Virus record (IMG/VR): IMGVR_UViG_3300043772_000601
Coordinates: 1-30,540 of that record
Origin: a virus
Length of the DNA stretch: 30,540 nucleotides
Reading direction: 5' to 3' (one strand)
The notes under the pieces were generated by a model. That model did no database searches. It had not been told where the DNA came from and saw only the letters and a list, made by a program, of their open reading frames with translations. Below, piece by piece: positions 13,796 through 20,982 of the stretch (within the stretch, counting starts at the first letter, position 1; every line of letters begins with the position of its first letter). The translations under genes were made by a program, and so were the position numbers.

Positions 13796-15571
13796 TTAAA
13801 TCATTCCAATGCTATTTATGTAGTCATCGATATTAGAGTTTTGTGCTGGGGGTCGAATAACATTTTTTTCTGCTTCCTCCCGCTGCTGGTCTCTAATAAA
13901 TTGTTTATATGTATGAACTTCAATCTCTGCTTCTTCTGACTGCTTTCTAGTATTTGATATTGCGTTATATATTGCTCCGCATACTGCGTCAGAGAGGTCT
14001 TTACTTCCCTTTCTGGGGTGGTCTACTTTATCCCTTAAAATTCTTAATTGAAGTAATTCATCTGTAAGAAGTTTAATGCTTGGCCCAATAATTCTTTCTT
14101 CTCCAACTAACATAGCCATATCGTCATAGTGTTTTTTGGCTACGGAAAGAGTCTCTGCGTCAATACCAATCATTTTTAATTCTGTCATAATGTCGTGAGA
14201 GTTCCATCTATCAAATGTTACTTTTCTAATATTAAACCCTCTTGATCTTAGGTCAACAATGAATTGTTTTACTTCAGAAAAGTCTACAGATTTATCTGAC
14301 GTTGGAGTCCACCATCTCACACAATCAACAACTACTACTGGGCTAACTACATTATGCTGCATAAAACTTTTAATATGCACCCATCTGTCAACGTGCGCCA
14401 TAGATACTGCACAATGGTCATGTTTTTGGGCTAGGTCAACATGTATGTAGTATTCTTTACCCTCTTGTGGAAGGAACCAGTCTTTAAACCTTCCATCATC
14501 GTCCACGCCATTCATTGGTTGATTAAAGCATGTCATAATCTTTTCTTTTGATTTAAAGAATGCATCAACAGCGTCTGGTGGCATACAGGCAAATCTACCT
14601 AAAGCATCTACTGGATTATTATAGAATGCAATCTTAAAATCGTTGATCGATCGGGTAGGATTAATGTCCCAAGTTGGTCTTTTTAATGCAAAAACTTTTG
14701 GATATTTGTATGCATTAATTTGATCTTCTTCCCACTCAATAGAGAATTCATTTTCTTTCACATCGTCTAGTTCATCATCTAGTTTAAAGGTATATGACTT
14801 AATGATAACTTCTTTGTCCGCCACAACTGCATCATATCGTTGTTGAATAAAATCATTTTTATATCGTGGAAAAGATAATAACACGACCTTTCCAAAGTCA
14901 GGGAATCGGGAATCTACAGAGGCCCTATACATGTCATAGATCGCCTGACCAGTCTTTGACTGTTCATTTCCACTGGTAGATACTGTACTAAACCCAGAAA
15001 TCTCATCAAGGATCACACAGATAACATTATATCCCTCCCAAGACTCTCTCTCTGAATGCCCTGAGTGACAAGTAATAGATTTATCAAATGTTACGCTTTG
15101 GGCGGTAATACTAAACTTTCCAGTAAACCAAGGAGAGTCCTCAATTCTTTTACGGAAACCCTTGAAGAAAACATTTTTTGCCTGCTCTGAGTTAATAGCA
15201 ATATTAATAATATCAATTGCATCACCTGGAGGTTTACCAAAATACTTGGCGGGATCTTTAAGGCATAGTAATAAATATACAAGATAGGTAACAGAAATAG
15301 TAGAAAGGTAATCTTTTCCAGAACCCTTTCCTAATTGCAGGATAACTTCATTACAAGTTTGTCGGTATCTCTTAACACCTTCTTCTTCACCATATAATTT
15401 AATGAGAGTTTCTTTTTTATAGATTTGAGTCATTGCTTTAATAGAATGATATTGATAGGAAGATAATGGAGGTAGGTGTAGATATTGTTCATTTGTAACA
15501 AATTCTTCAATTGCTACTGGATGTTCATCAAACTCATCCTCTTCTAGCGCGGATAAAAAATCATCAAACAC
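13796..15571 (-). CDS. terL: Terminase large subunit
   Basis: This 591-residue packaging motor cuts concatemeric DNA and drives it into the prohead. The ATPase part has Walker A GKGSGKD (81-87) and Walker B VICVILDE (183-190). The C-terminal RNase H-like nuclease has aspartates D379 (HVDLAQ), D454 (TFDRW) and D528 (DLSDAV). The start is a GTG overlapping the small subunit stop (TAGTG). It looks intact. Confidence 0.95.
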   Translation of the reverse strand: MFDDFLSALEEDEFDEHPVAIEEFVTNEQYLHLPPLSSYQYHSIKAMTQIYKKETLIKLYGEEEGVKRYRQTCNEVILQLGKGSGKDYLSTISVTYLVYLLLCLKDPAKYFGKPPGDAIDIINIAINSEQAKNVFFKGFRKRIEDSPWFTGKFSITAQSVTFDKSITCHSGHSERESWEGYNVICVILDEISGFSTVSTSGNEQSKTGQAIYDMYRASVDSRFPDFGKVVLLSFPRYKNDFIQQRYDAVVADKEVIIKSYTFKLDDELDDVKENEFSIEWEEDQINAYKYPKVFALKRPTWDINPTRSINDFKIAFYNNPVDALGRFACMPPDAVDAFFKSKEKIMTCFNQPMNGVDDDGRFKDWFLPQEGKEYYIHVDLAQKHDHCAVSMAHVDRWVHIKSFMQHNVVSPVVVVDCVRWWTPTSDKSVDFSEVKQFIVDLRSRGFNIRKVTFDRWNSHDIMTELKMIGIDAETLSVAKKHYDDMAMLVGEERIIGPSIKLLTDELLQLRILRDKVDHPRKGSKDLSDAVCGAIYNAISNTRKQSEEAEIEVHTYKQFIRDQQREEAEKNVIRPPAQNSNIDDYINSIGMI

Positions 15572-16089
15572 TAGAATCCTTCTGCCTTCCCAGTTACTTC
15601 TTCAAGTCTTTTTGCAACATCACGCTTACAATGATCACAGTCCGCCACCACTTCTTTAAGAATTTTAACAAGAACTTCTTGCTTACGCTCTGTTTCAATG
15701 ATCTGTTGAGCAATCTCGCTATCTTCAATTAGTCCTGCTTTTTGCAACATATCAATTTGCTTTTGCTGAATGTCTGCTACGATCTTGATTCCCGCTGTTT
15801 TTTTAGCAAGGTCTGAAGTCAGACCCGCCTGATTAATTACATCCCAACCCTCTTCAATAAGCATAGAGTAGTGTCTGTCGGCTCCTGCTAAAGCCTCTCT
15901 AGCACGCATCTGAACCTGTCTATCACTTTGAATGACTGAACGCCACTCATTTAAATACTCTTGAACTTCCGTTCTTTTAAATCCAGTAGTTTTAGCAATA
16001 GCAGCAGGATTAGTTGTTCCTTTTAAGAACACATCAACAACTCTATTAATTTTCTCCCAGCGTTCTGCTAGAACTATTTCAGTTGACAT
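15571..16089 (-). CDS. terS: Probable terminase small subunit
   Basis: This 172-residue protein lies immediately upstream of terL and overlaps its start by one base. The N-terminal part (VVDVFLKGTTNPAAIAKTTGFKRTEVQEYLNEW) is a helix-turn-helix likely to bind the packaging site. It is followed by helical segments suited to oligomerisation and a CDHC pair near the C-terminus. The assignment rests on position, size and HTH rather than a strong family signature. Confidence 0.72.
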   Translation of the reverse strand: MSTEIVLAERWEKINRVVDVFLKGTTNPAAIAKTTGFKRTEVQEYLNEWRSVIQSDRQVQMRAREALAGADRHYSMLIEEGWDVINQAGLTSDLAKKTAGIKIVADIQQKQIDMLQKAGLIEDSEIAQQIIETERKQEVLVKILKEVVADCDHCKRDVAKRLEEVTGKAEGF

Positions 16090-16381
16090 TCATCTTCTTT
16101 CTAATACTTTTTTTAGCATACACTGGACCCTTTAGTCGATCTACATAAAATGATCGGTACTCTCCAGTAGAAGGGCTGTAGCAGTCGATCCAGGTAATAT
16201 CTTTTTTAACATTGTGGGCAAGTTGAATAAATCTAAATGTACCTTTAACATCTTTAAACTTAAGCATGTCCCCTGGTTTAATTAATTCCTTGCCAAACTT
16301 TAGTTCATGGAAAACAGATATGTCTGAGTTTACCCCATAGTGGGTTCGTTCCTCTATAGGTTCACTTTTCTTTCTAGACAT
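16079..16381 (-). CDS. Small beta-rich phage protein, unknown
   Basis: This 100-residue protein has a basic N-terminus (MSRKKSEP), a central KPGDMLKFKDVKGTFRFIQL and a basic end (KKSIRKKMNVN). The pattern of PGD, alternating strands and W/Y suggests an SH3-like barrel. The stop overlaps the small terminase start by 11 bases, so it is co-translated with packaging genes. Confidence 0.6.
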   Translation of the reverse strand: MSRKKSEPIEERTHYGVNSDISVFHELKFGKELIKPGDMLKFKDVKGTFRFIQLAHNVKKDITWIDCYSPSTGEYRSFYVDRLKGPVYAKKSIRKKMNVN

Positions 16382-16392
16382 GCTATCTCCTA

Positions 16393-16569
16393 TCAGGTAG
16401 CGAATCCGCTACCGCCGCGAGTTGGTGCCCATACTAAACCTGGCCTATCGATATTTCTAATTAATGAGTAACCACAACTATCGCATTTTTGTGTGTCTCT
16501 TTTTTCAATACTAGAAATAACCTCTAGATCTTTATCACAAACATTACAATAGTATGTATATAAAGGCAT
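16393..16569 (-). CDS. FmdB-like zinc-ribbon protein
   Basis: From the ATG at 16569 (TAATG with the upstream stop) the protein starts MPLYTYYCNVCDKDLEV, as FmdB-family proteins do, with a second pair CDSC. Four cysteines would bind zinc. The tail has GRPG-type spacing and a Gly/Arg-rich end (TRGGSGFAT). FmdB was described as a putative regulator, but its function in phages is unknown. An ATG at 16578 is the alternative start. Confidence 0.75.
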   Translation of the reverse strand: MPLYTYYCNVCDKDLEVISSIEKRDTQKCDSCGYSLIRNIDRPGLVWAPTRGGSGFAT

Positions 16570-16913
16570 TACTTCCATGTCTCCTTTAGTGCAATACTCA
16601 ATAATACCAGATAACCCATAAGATCGTCAAGATCATTTTCTTTAAAGGTGTCATCACCATTCATAAATCTAGATAACTTATCATCTATACGAACTTTCAA
16701 TTGCTCAGTTGTGTCCGACCGTGAAAATACTCTTACGGGGTTAAGTGCTGAATTACCATATGATCGATTTTTTTCTATCAGTAGGGTGGTAACCCTATGG
16801 CATTCATCTTGAATTGCCATCTCAACAGTGTTGCGAGGAATTAACTGCACACCTTCTTTTATATCGTCCATAATTTTCTCAGCATACATGCGCTGTAGGT
16901 TTTGTTCAATCAT
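16569..16913 (-). CDS. DUF1599/MazG-like nucleotide-modification-associated protein
   Basis: This 114-residue protein has KNRSYGNSAL, then RIDDKLSRFMNG and NDLDDLMGYLVLLSIAL. This matches the layout of DUF1599-type, MazG-like proteins: KNxxYG, an IxDKLxR region, and an acidic DLxDLxxY helix. Relatives are associated with nucleotide metabolism. Catalytic activity is not shown. The ATG overlaps the HTH gene's stop (ATGA). Confidence 0.68.
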   Translation of the reverse strand: MIEQNLQRMYAEKIMDDIKEGVQLIPRNTVEMAIQDECHRVTTLLIEKNRSYGNSALNPVRVFSRSDTTEQLKVRIDDKLSRFMNGDDTFKENDLDDLMGYLVLLSIALKETWK

Positions 16914-17077
16914 TTTTTACCAAACTTTCTAGGGTCACGGATGAGATTATGTTTTACTAAGTAGCGATAGATAGTCTGATGACTTACCCCACATTCTTTA
17001 GCAATCTCTTCTAAAGATTTTTTATCTACAAGGTATCTTTTAGCAAGATAACTTTTATTTTCATATAATTTAGACAT
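16910..17077 (-). CDS. Small helix-turn-helix DNA-binding protein, 55 residues
   Basis: The ATG at 17077 opens 55 codons ending in TGA at 16910. It contains a classical HTH: SLEEIAKECGVSHQTIY then RYLVKHNLI, preceded by a basic helix. It overlaps the RuvC-like gene by 8 bases and the next gene by ATGA. Such single HTH proteins act as repressors, homing adapters or DNA-binding cofactors. No catalytic domain is attached, so a regulatory role is the simplest reading. Confidence 0.78.
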   Translation of the reverse strand: MSKLYENKSYLAKRYLVDKKSLEEIAKECGVSHQTIYRYLVKHNLIRDPRKFGKK

Positions 17078-17636
17078 GATTAACCAAATTCATATGTGCA
17101 TAATAGGCTAATCCAAATGCATCTCCAACATCGTTATCAGTCACATTAATATTAAATTTATTATTAAAATAATCTAAAGTTTTTTGCTTTCTTAAAGTTC
17201 TTGAATAATTTCTGTACCAATTGTCTGATTTGCCAGGAAATTCTAATTTAATTCCCTCTTTATCAGCCTTTGTTAAATTTTTATTACCTATATATGACTG
17301 CCATTGAATCGGAGGGACTGTAATAATGCTATTAGAATCCTTAGCCAATCCTCCAACTAATGCCCCTACAATCATAGCCATGTGAATAGCAACTGCTTGA
17401 GATTTTACCATGATGGCGGACTCTATACAAATATAATCTGGCTTGACTTCCTCTTTAATAAAAGGAATCTTATCCCTACAATCAATTACTTTGTCATAGA
17501 TATTGTTTCCATGAAATTCTACCTTGCCCCATTTAATTGGCTTGCCGTCAAACAGGCAGAAGGCAAAGGAATTAGTAGATGAATCCACTCCCAAGACTGT
17601 ACTAGCGTTTTGTTTTATTAGTTTTTTTAATGACAC
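17070..17636 (-). CDS. RuvC-like Holliday junction resolvase
   Basis: This 188-residue RNase H-fold nuclease starts at a GTG 9 bases after AGAGG. The catalytic acidic residues are D18 in LGVDSSTNS, E72 in ICIESAI, and the D169/D172 pair in DNDVGDAFGLAYYA. The central helix has KSQAVAIHMAM. RuvC enzymes resolve four-way junctions, needed before DNA packaging. Cellular RuvC is similar in length. Confidence 0.85.
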   Translation of the reverse strand: MSLKKLIKQNASTVLGVDSSTNSFAFCLFDGKPIKWGKVEFHGNNIYDKVIDCRDKIPFIKEEVKPDYICIESAIMVKSQAVAIHMAMIVGALVGGLAKDSNSIITVPPIQWQSYIGNKNLTKADKEGIKLEFPGKSDNWYRNYSRTLRKQKTLDYFNNKFNINVTDNDVGDAFGLAYYAHMNLVNHV

Positions 17637-17898
17637 TTTTAATAACCTCTAGGATTTCATTTCTATCTTTTGTTTTTTCATTATCGCTACAGATAAAACA
17701 TTTAACATCTTCATTATACCTACTAAGTAATTGACCACACTCACAGTATCTTTTTTCTCCACTTAGCCTTCTTTTATTTTCATAATACTTGGTCATTATT
17801 TTTTTGTTTGTCGCTAAACGACAACAGGCTGGAGTGCAATATTTTTGATTCTTTTTATTAGATTCAAATGGCTGCCCACAATTGGCACAGTTTTTCAC
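17602..17898 (-). CDS. Zinc-finger protein with two Cys clusters
   Basis: This 98-residue protein starts at a GTG whose bases overlap the Cas4-like gene's stop (GTGA). The first cluster is CANCGQPF...YCTPAC, a type often seen in small DNA-binding proteins. The second is CECGQLL...CFIC. The C-terminal third is basic and helical (EVIKSVIKKTNKTKR). It lies between two nucleases, Cas4-like and RuvC-like, and may help bind DNA, but that is inference. It overlaps the RuvC-like gene by 35 bases. Confidence 0.7.
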   Translation of the reverse strand: MKNCANCGQPFESNKKNQKYCTPACCRLATNKKIMTKYYENKRRLSGEKRYCECGQLLSRYNEDVKCFICSDNEKTKDRNEILEVIKSVIKKTNKTKR

Positions 17899-18671
17899 TC
17901 AACACCCACTTTGAGATTAGTAATCTTTACCTGACCATCCTCACGCTCTTCACATGCCTCTGATACTGGGCATCCTTTACAGGTCCAGGTAGACTTTGTG
18001 TACCCTCGTTTGGGGGGAGTATTGTTTTTATATGATTCACGAACCTCTTGCATCCAAGAAAACACATACTCAATATATTCTTTATTCTTATCATTCATCT
18101 CAATGGGAAGGCAAAGTAATTCATTGTCATTTTTATTTTCATACAAAATGAATCCCTCATCTACCCCCTCAATTTTCATATAAACTAATAATTGAAGAAG
18201 ATGGCTTGGAGAAGGGTGTCCTTCACCCTTTCTTTGAATGAAATATTGGTCTTTGATCGTTTTGATTTCACCGATAATCTCTTCATTATCAACCTCCAGT
18301 ACTAGGTCAGCGAATCCTCTTATAGGAGGGTCGGTGTTTTTAATCTCTCTTTCATTCTGTTTTAATAAACCTGTAGATTCAACAAGTTTTTCTATGCGTT
18401 CATGAGCGGCAGTTCCAGATCGCATTGATGCAATATTAGCGGCAGGAATATTTTCTGTAAATTCCGCCCCATTAAAAGCAATCCACCAGTATCTAGCGCA
18501 TGTACCATGCCCATATCCAATAGTGCTAGGAGCAAAAGAAACTTTCTTCTTAAACTCTTTATTTGTATTAGAGTTTTGATATGCAGAGTTAAGCATCTTA
18601 ACAAACTTGCGTGCATTCAATTTAGTATTCTTAGGTTTAGTCATCAGTGATGATAATAGATTCTTTGTCAT
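17895..18671 (-). CDS. Cas4/RecB-like PD-(D/E)XK nuclease with Fe-S cysteines
   Basis: This 258-residue protein has a nuclease core with H90 in GTAAHERIE, D122 in RGFADLVLEV, E135-x-K137 in IGEIKTIK and LLQLLVYM (motif QxxxY). Cysteines C58, C231, C234 and C240 are placed like the iron-sulfur site of Cas4 and AddB-type enzymes. It would be a single-strand exonuclease acting in recombination. No cas genes are nearby, so it is not part of a CRISPR system here. Confidence 0.85.
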   Translation of the reverse strand: MTKNLLSSLMTKPKNTKLNARKFVKMLNSAYQNSNTNKEFKKKVSFAPSTIGYGHGTCARYWWIAFNGAEFTENIPAANIASMRSGTAAHERIEKLVESTGLLKQNEREIKNTDPPIRGFADLVLEVDNEEIIGEIKTIKDQYFIQRKGEGHPSPSHLLQLLVYMKIEGVDEGFILYENKNDNELLCLPIEMNDKNKEYIEYVFSWMQEVRESYKNNTPPKRGYTKSTWTCKGCPVSEACEEREDGQVKITNLKVGVE

Positions 18672-18672
18672 A

Positions 18673-19005
18673 TTAACCTAAATTATATCTTACGATGTAC
18701 TTCAAACTGTCTACTAATTTGTCTAGGGCATCCTTTGTTGAATAGTAGATATTCTTTTTAATGTTATTTGGAGATCCAGTAGGGCCTTTAGCCGCCGTCG
18801 AATACCATGCTGCAAGAATTCCAAACTTAGCAGATAAAGCCTGAAGTTTTGCAATTAAAGTAAGTGCCTGGACAGGAGGAATGTCTGGCTTTGAAATAAT
18901 TTTTACAATAGCAGCCATCGCCTCATCAAGCCCGTCATCGCTGACAAAATCATGAATGTCAGCGAACTCCGACACCTGATTAATAAGATCAATTGTATTT
19001 TCCAT
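18673..19005 (-). CDS. Conserved phage protein, unknown
   Basis: This 110-residue, helix-rich protein has a hydrophobic central region (PVQALTLIAKLQALSAKFGILAAWYST), a proline/glycine-rich turn (KGPTGSP) and a helical end. No catalytic motif is visible. It sits between the Cas4-like nuclease and a small nuclease-like protein, in the recombination block. I know similar unnamed proteins from actinophages but cannot assign one. Function unknown. Confidence 0.65.
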   Translation of the reverse strand: MENTIDLINQVSEFADIHDFVSDDGLDEAMAAIVKIISKPDIPPVQALTLIAKLQALSAKFGILAAWYSTAAKGPTGSPNNIKKNIYYSTKDALDKLVDSLKYIVRYNLG

Positions 19006-19021
19006 CTATCTCCTCCAATAA

Positions 19022-19297
19022 TTACTCTAGTACTTCCCACTCAATAACGGCGAGCCTAGTCCTTCTTCCGCCGCTACCTAATACAGCCTGAAGCAAAGGA
19101 TTCTTTGTATTATCTGTCTTAAGGCAATCGGTAACAATCTTAGCCCACATATCTTGGTTTAGTGATATTGACTTACCATATTCTTTTACATCGATTACAA
19201 ACCTATCTATGTTTCCATCGGCTTTTTGATATTGACCGCGACCACTATTTTTATGAGCCTTTGCACCCATTCGTTTTAATTCAGACCGTTCACTCAT
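19022..19297 (-). CDS. Small PD-(D/E)XK nuclease/resolvase-like protein
   Basis: This 91-residue protein begins SERSELKRMGAKAHKNSGRG and continues NIDRFVIDVKEYGKSISLN and VLGSGGRRTRLAVIEW. The DVKEY element, an acidic residue followed by a lysine, after a strand of conserved D, fits a small restriction-fold nuclease such as the Hjc-like resolvases. It overlaps the zinc-ribbon gene upstream by 8 bases. Activity is not proven from sequence. Encoding this alongside RuvC-like and Cas4-like enzymes gives several nuclease candidates in one block. Confidence 0.6.
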   Translation of the reverse strand: MSERSELKRMGAKAHKNSGRGQYQKADGNIDRFVIDVKEYGKSISLNQDMWAKIVTDCLKTDNTKNPLLQAVLGSGGRRTRLAVIEWEVLE

Positions 19298-19481
19298 AAA
19301 CTAGCCTAGCACTATTCTCATGTCCATTAGAACATACCCAAAAAACTTTTTTATTCTCTGAATCATATTTGCCCATACGAGTTGTTTCAAAGCATTCAGA
19401 GCAGGAGAAACTTCCGTCTATATCTTTATATGTAGTTTTACTTTTTGATGGATTTTTAATAAATGTTTTAGGATCGATCAT
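19290..19481 (-). CDS. Small zinc-ribbon protein
   Basis: The 63-residue protein has CSEC and CSNGH, with strands VFWVCSN between, fitting a zinc ribbon. The start overlaps the recA stop by 4 bases, so it is coupled to recA. The N-terminal region is basic. Possible DNA-binding adaptor in the recombination block; no specific family recognised. Confidence 0.65.
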   Translation of the reverse strand: MIDPKTFIKNPSKSKTTYKDIDGSFSCSECFETTRMGKYDSENKKVFWVCSNGHENSARLVYE

Positions 19482-20485
19482 ATTTTTTCATACACCAATT
19501 TTGTAAGTTCTTCTTGCATATCAAGGTCTTCTCTTACCCTGTCAATAACATTAGCGCGACCTTGGATGCGATCACCTAGGACTGTATACCACGCACCGCC
19601 ACGCTCAATAACGCCTAGCATTTCGGCGCTATCAACTAGGTCCGCGACCTGATCTACTCCTACATGTGATCCCTGGAAATAAAAATCGTATGACCCCGTA
19701 ATAAACTGTGGACCAGTTTTGTTATAGTCAATAGTCCAATTAACGGGGCGACCAACCTTCTGTTCAATTAACTTATCTCCTACTGCAATTTTATCCTTGA
19801 TGCTTGAAGCCTCTGCTTCACTTGACCATAGTTTAACAATTGTACTAGAAAAGAACTTTACAGCCATTCCACCTGTGGGAATATGGCTAGCGTGCATAGA
19901 GCCAAACTGGTTGCGTTGTTGAGAGATAAGGATGAGAAGGGTTTTATCATTAACGTAGTTCAACATTTTGACCGCGTGAGTCATATCCTTTGCCTCCGCT
20001 CCAATTTGTTTAGTATCTTGCAACTGCTTTAGTTCAGAGCCATCTTTTTCAAAGTAGATTGCTGGCAGTAGTGCAGAGATGGAGTCTACAACAAGGAGGT
20101 CCACTCCCGACTGGATAAGTTGCGTCCCAATATCAACCATGTCGTTAATTGTTTTTGCGGAGGAATAAATAAGTTTTGAGGAATCGACTCCAAGTTTTTC
20201 AGCCCATTCAGGAGAATATGACTGTTCGGAATCGATCCACGCGCATGTCTTCCCTTCTTTCTGGGCATCTGCAATAAGTTGCAGGCAGAATGAGGACTTT
20301 CCAGCACTTTTATTGCCCCAGATAAGAACTTGCCGACCATACGCTAGCCCTCCTTTTAGAGCAACGTTTAGAGAAAGACTTGGAGTTTTCTGCTTATGTA
20401 TTTCTACATTAGCGGCGCTTCCCACCATCTTTCTTATTTTTGGATCTAATTTGGATAGAACTTCCTCCATCATCATGTCGCTCAT
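19478..20485 (-). CDS. recA: RecA/UvsX-type recombinase
   Basis: This 335-residue recombinase has Walker A GNKSAGKS (57-64), Walker B DLLVVDSISAL (129-139) and the L2-type region with ISQQRNQFGSMHAS (187-200). The SEQSYSPEWAEKLGVD element is typical of RecA. The C-terminal part is shorter and different from host RecA, as in phage enzymes. It drives strand exchange on ssDNA coated with the phage SSB. ATG at 20485 follows GGAGA. It is overlapped by the 80-residue gene over 77 bases. Confidence 0.93.
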   Translation of the reverse strand: MSDMMMEEVLSKLDPKIRKMVGSAANVEIHKQKTPSLSLNVALKGGLAYGRQVLIWGNKSAGKSSFCLQLIADAQKEGKTCAWIDSEQSYSPEWAEKLGVDSSKLIYSSAKTINDMVDIGTQLIQSGVDLLVVDSISALLPAIYFEKDGSELKQLQDTKQIGAEAKDMTHAVKMLNYVNDKTLLILISQQRNQFGSMHASHIPTGGMAVKFFSSTIVKLWSSEAEASSIKDKIAVGDKLIEQKVGRPVNWTIDYNKTGPQFITGSYDFYFQGSHVGVDQVADLVDSAEMLGVIERGGAWYTVLGDRIQGRANVIDRVREDLDMQEELTKLVYEKI

Positions 20486-20651
20486 TAAAGTGATTCTCCA
20501 ATACTTCCGATAAATTTTTTATCTCGTCGTTTCTAGAACGACCTAATGTTGATATTATTTGCTGCATAAGTTCTTCATCGTGTCCACGAATAACAAGAAG
20601 TTTTTCTCCATCTGAACCATGCAGAAAGTAAGCATCCATTATATCATCCAC
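20409..20651 (-). CDS. Small protein overlapping recA, unknown
   Basis: This 80-residue frame begins MDDIMDAYFLHGSDGEKLLVIRGHD, a coherent strand and helix, and its last third is basic and low in complexity (IRSKNKKDGGKRR). It overlaps recA by 77 bases in another frame, which is unusual here. It fills the space between mazG and recA. A start at the second ATG (20639) is also possible. The N-terminal half looks like protein; the tail may simply follow from recA coding. Confidence 0.55.
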   Translation of the reverse strand: MDDIMDAYFLHGSDGEKLLVIRGHDEELMQQIISTLGRSRNDEIKNLSEVLENHFNERHDDGGSSIQIRSKNKKDGGKRR

Positions 20652-20982
20652 GGGTGCCGTGCAGCCGTGCCCTTCTTTTATTTACTTCTGCTTTGGACTT
20701 AACTGTTTTATGCAGACTATAAACTACTTCTCCGTTATCTAAAAGACCTTGATACAAATCAAGAACTCTAATGATAATGTCTGCTAGTTCTTCTACAACT
20801 TGATCGTGCCCTTTTGATTTTCTAAGAGCCTCTAGTACCTCTGTTGCTTCTGAATGAATCATTGCAATCTGTTTTGCATAGAAGATAAACTTATCCTCTT
20901 CTGGTAGAGATCCTAGTGCGTCCCAAAAACCTTTTTCTACTGCTGTTTCATGCAATTTATCTGCTAAATAATCTAAGTTCAT
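20644..20982 (-). CDS. MazG-like NTP pyrophosphohydrolase
   Basis: This 112-residue protein has the metal-binding acidic pairs typical of MazG-like enzymes: SEATEVLEALR and EELADIIIRVLDLYQGL. These hydrolyse nucleoside triphosphates or analogues, and in phages probably adjust the nucleotide pool or lower (p)ppGpp. It overlaps dnaE by 4 bases (ATGA). Substrate is unknown. Confidence 0.82.
   Translation of the reverse strand: MNLDYLADKLHETAVEKGFWDALGSLPEEDKFIFYAKQIAMIHSEATEVLEALRKSKGHDQVVEELADIIIRVLDLYQGLLDNGEVVYSLHKTVKSKAEVNKRRARLHGTRG

Noticed and set aside
17895-18671. Cas4-like nuclease as evidence of a CRISPR system
   Set aside because: No repeats, spacers or other cas genes are present; Cas4-like nucleases are common in phage recombination modules.
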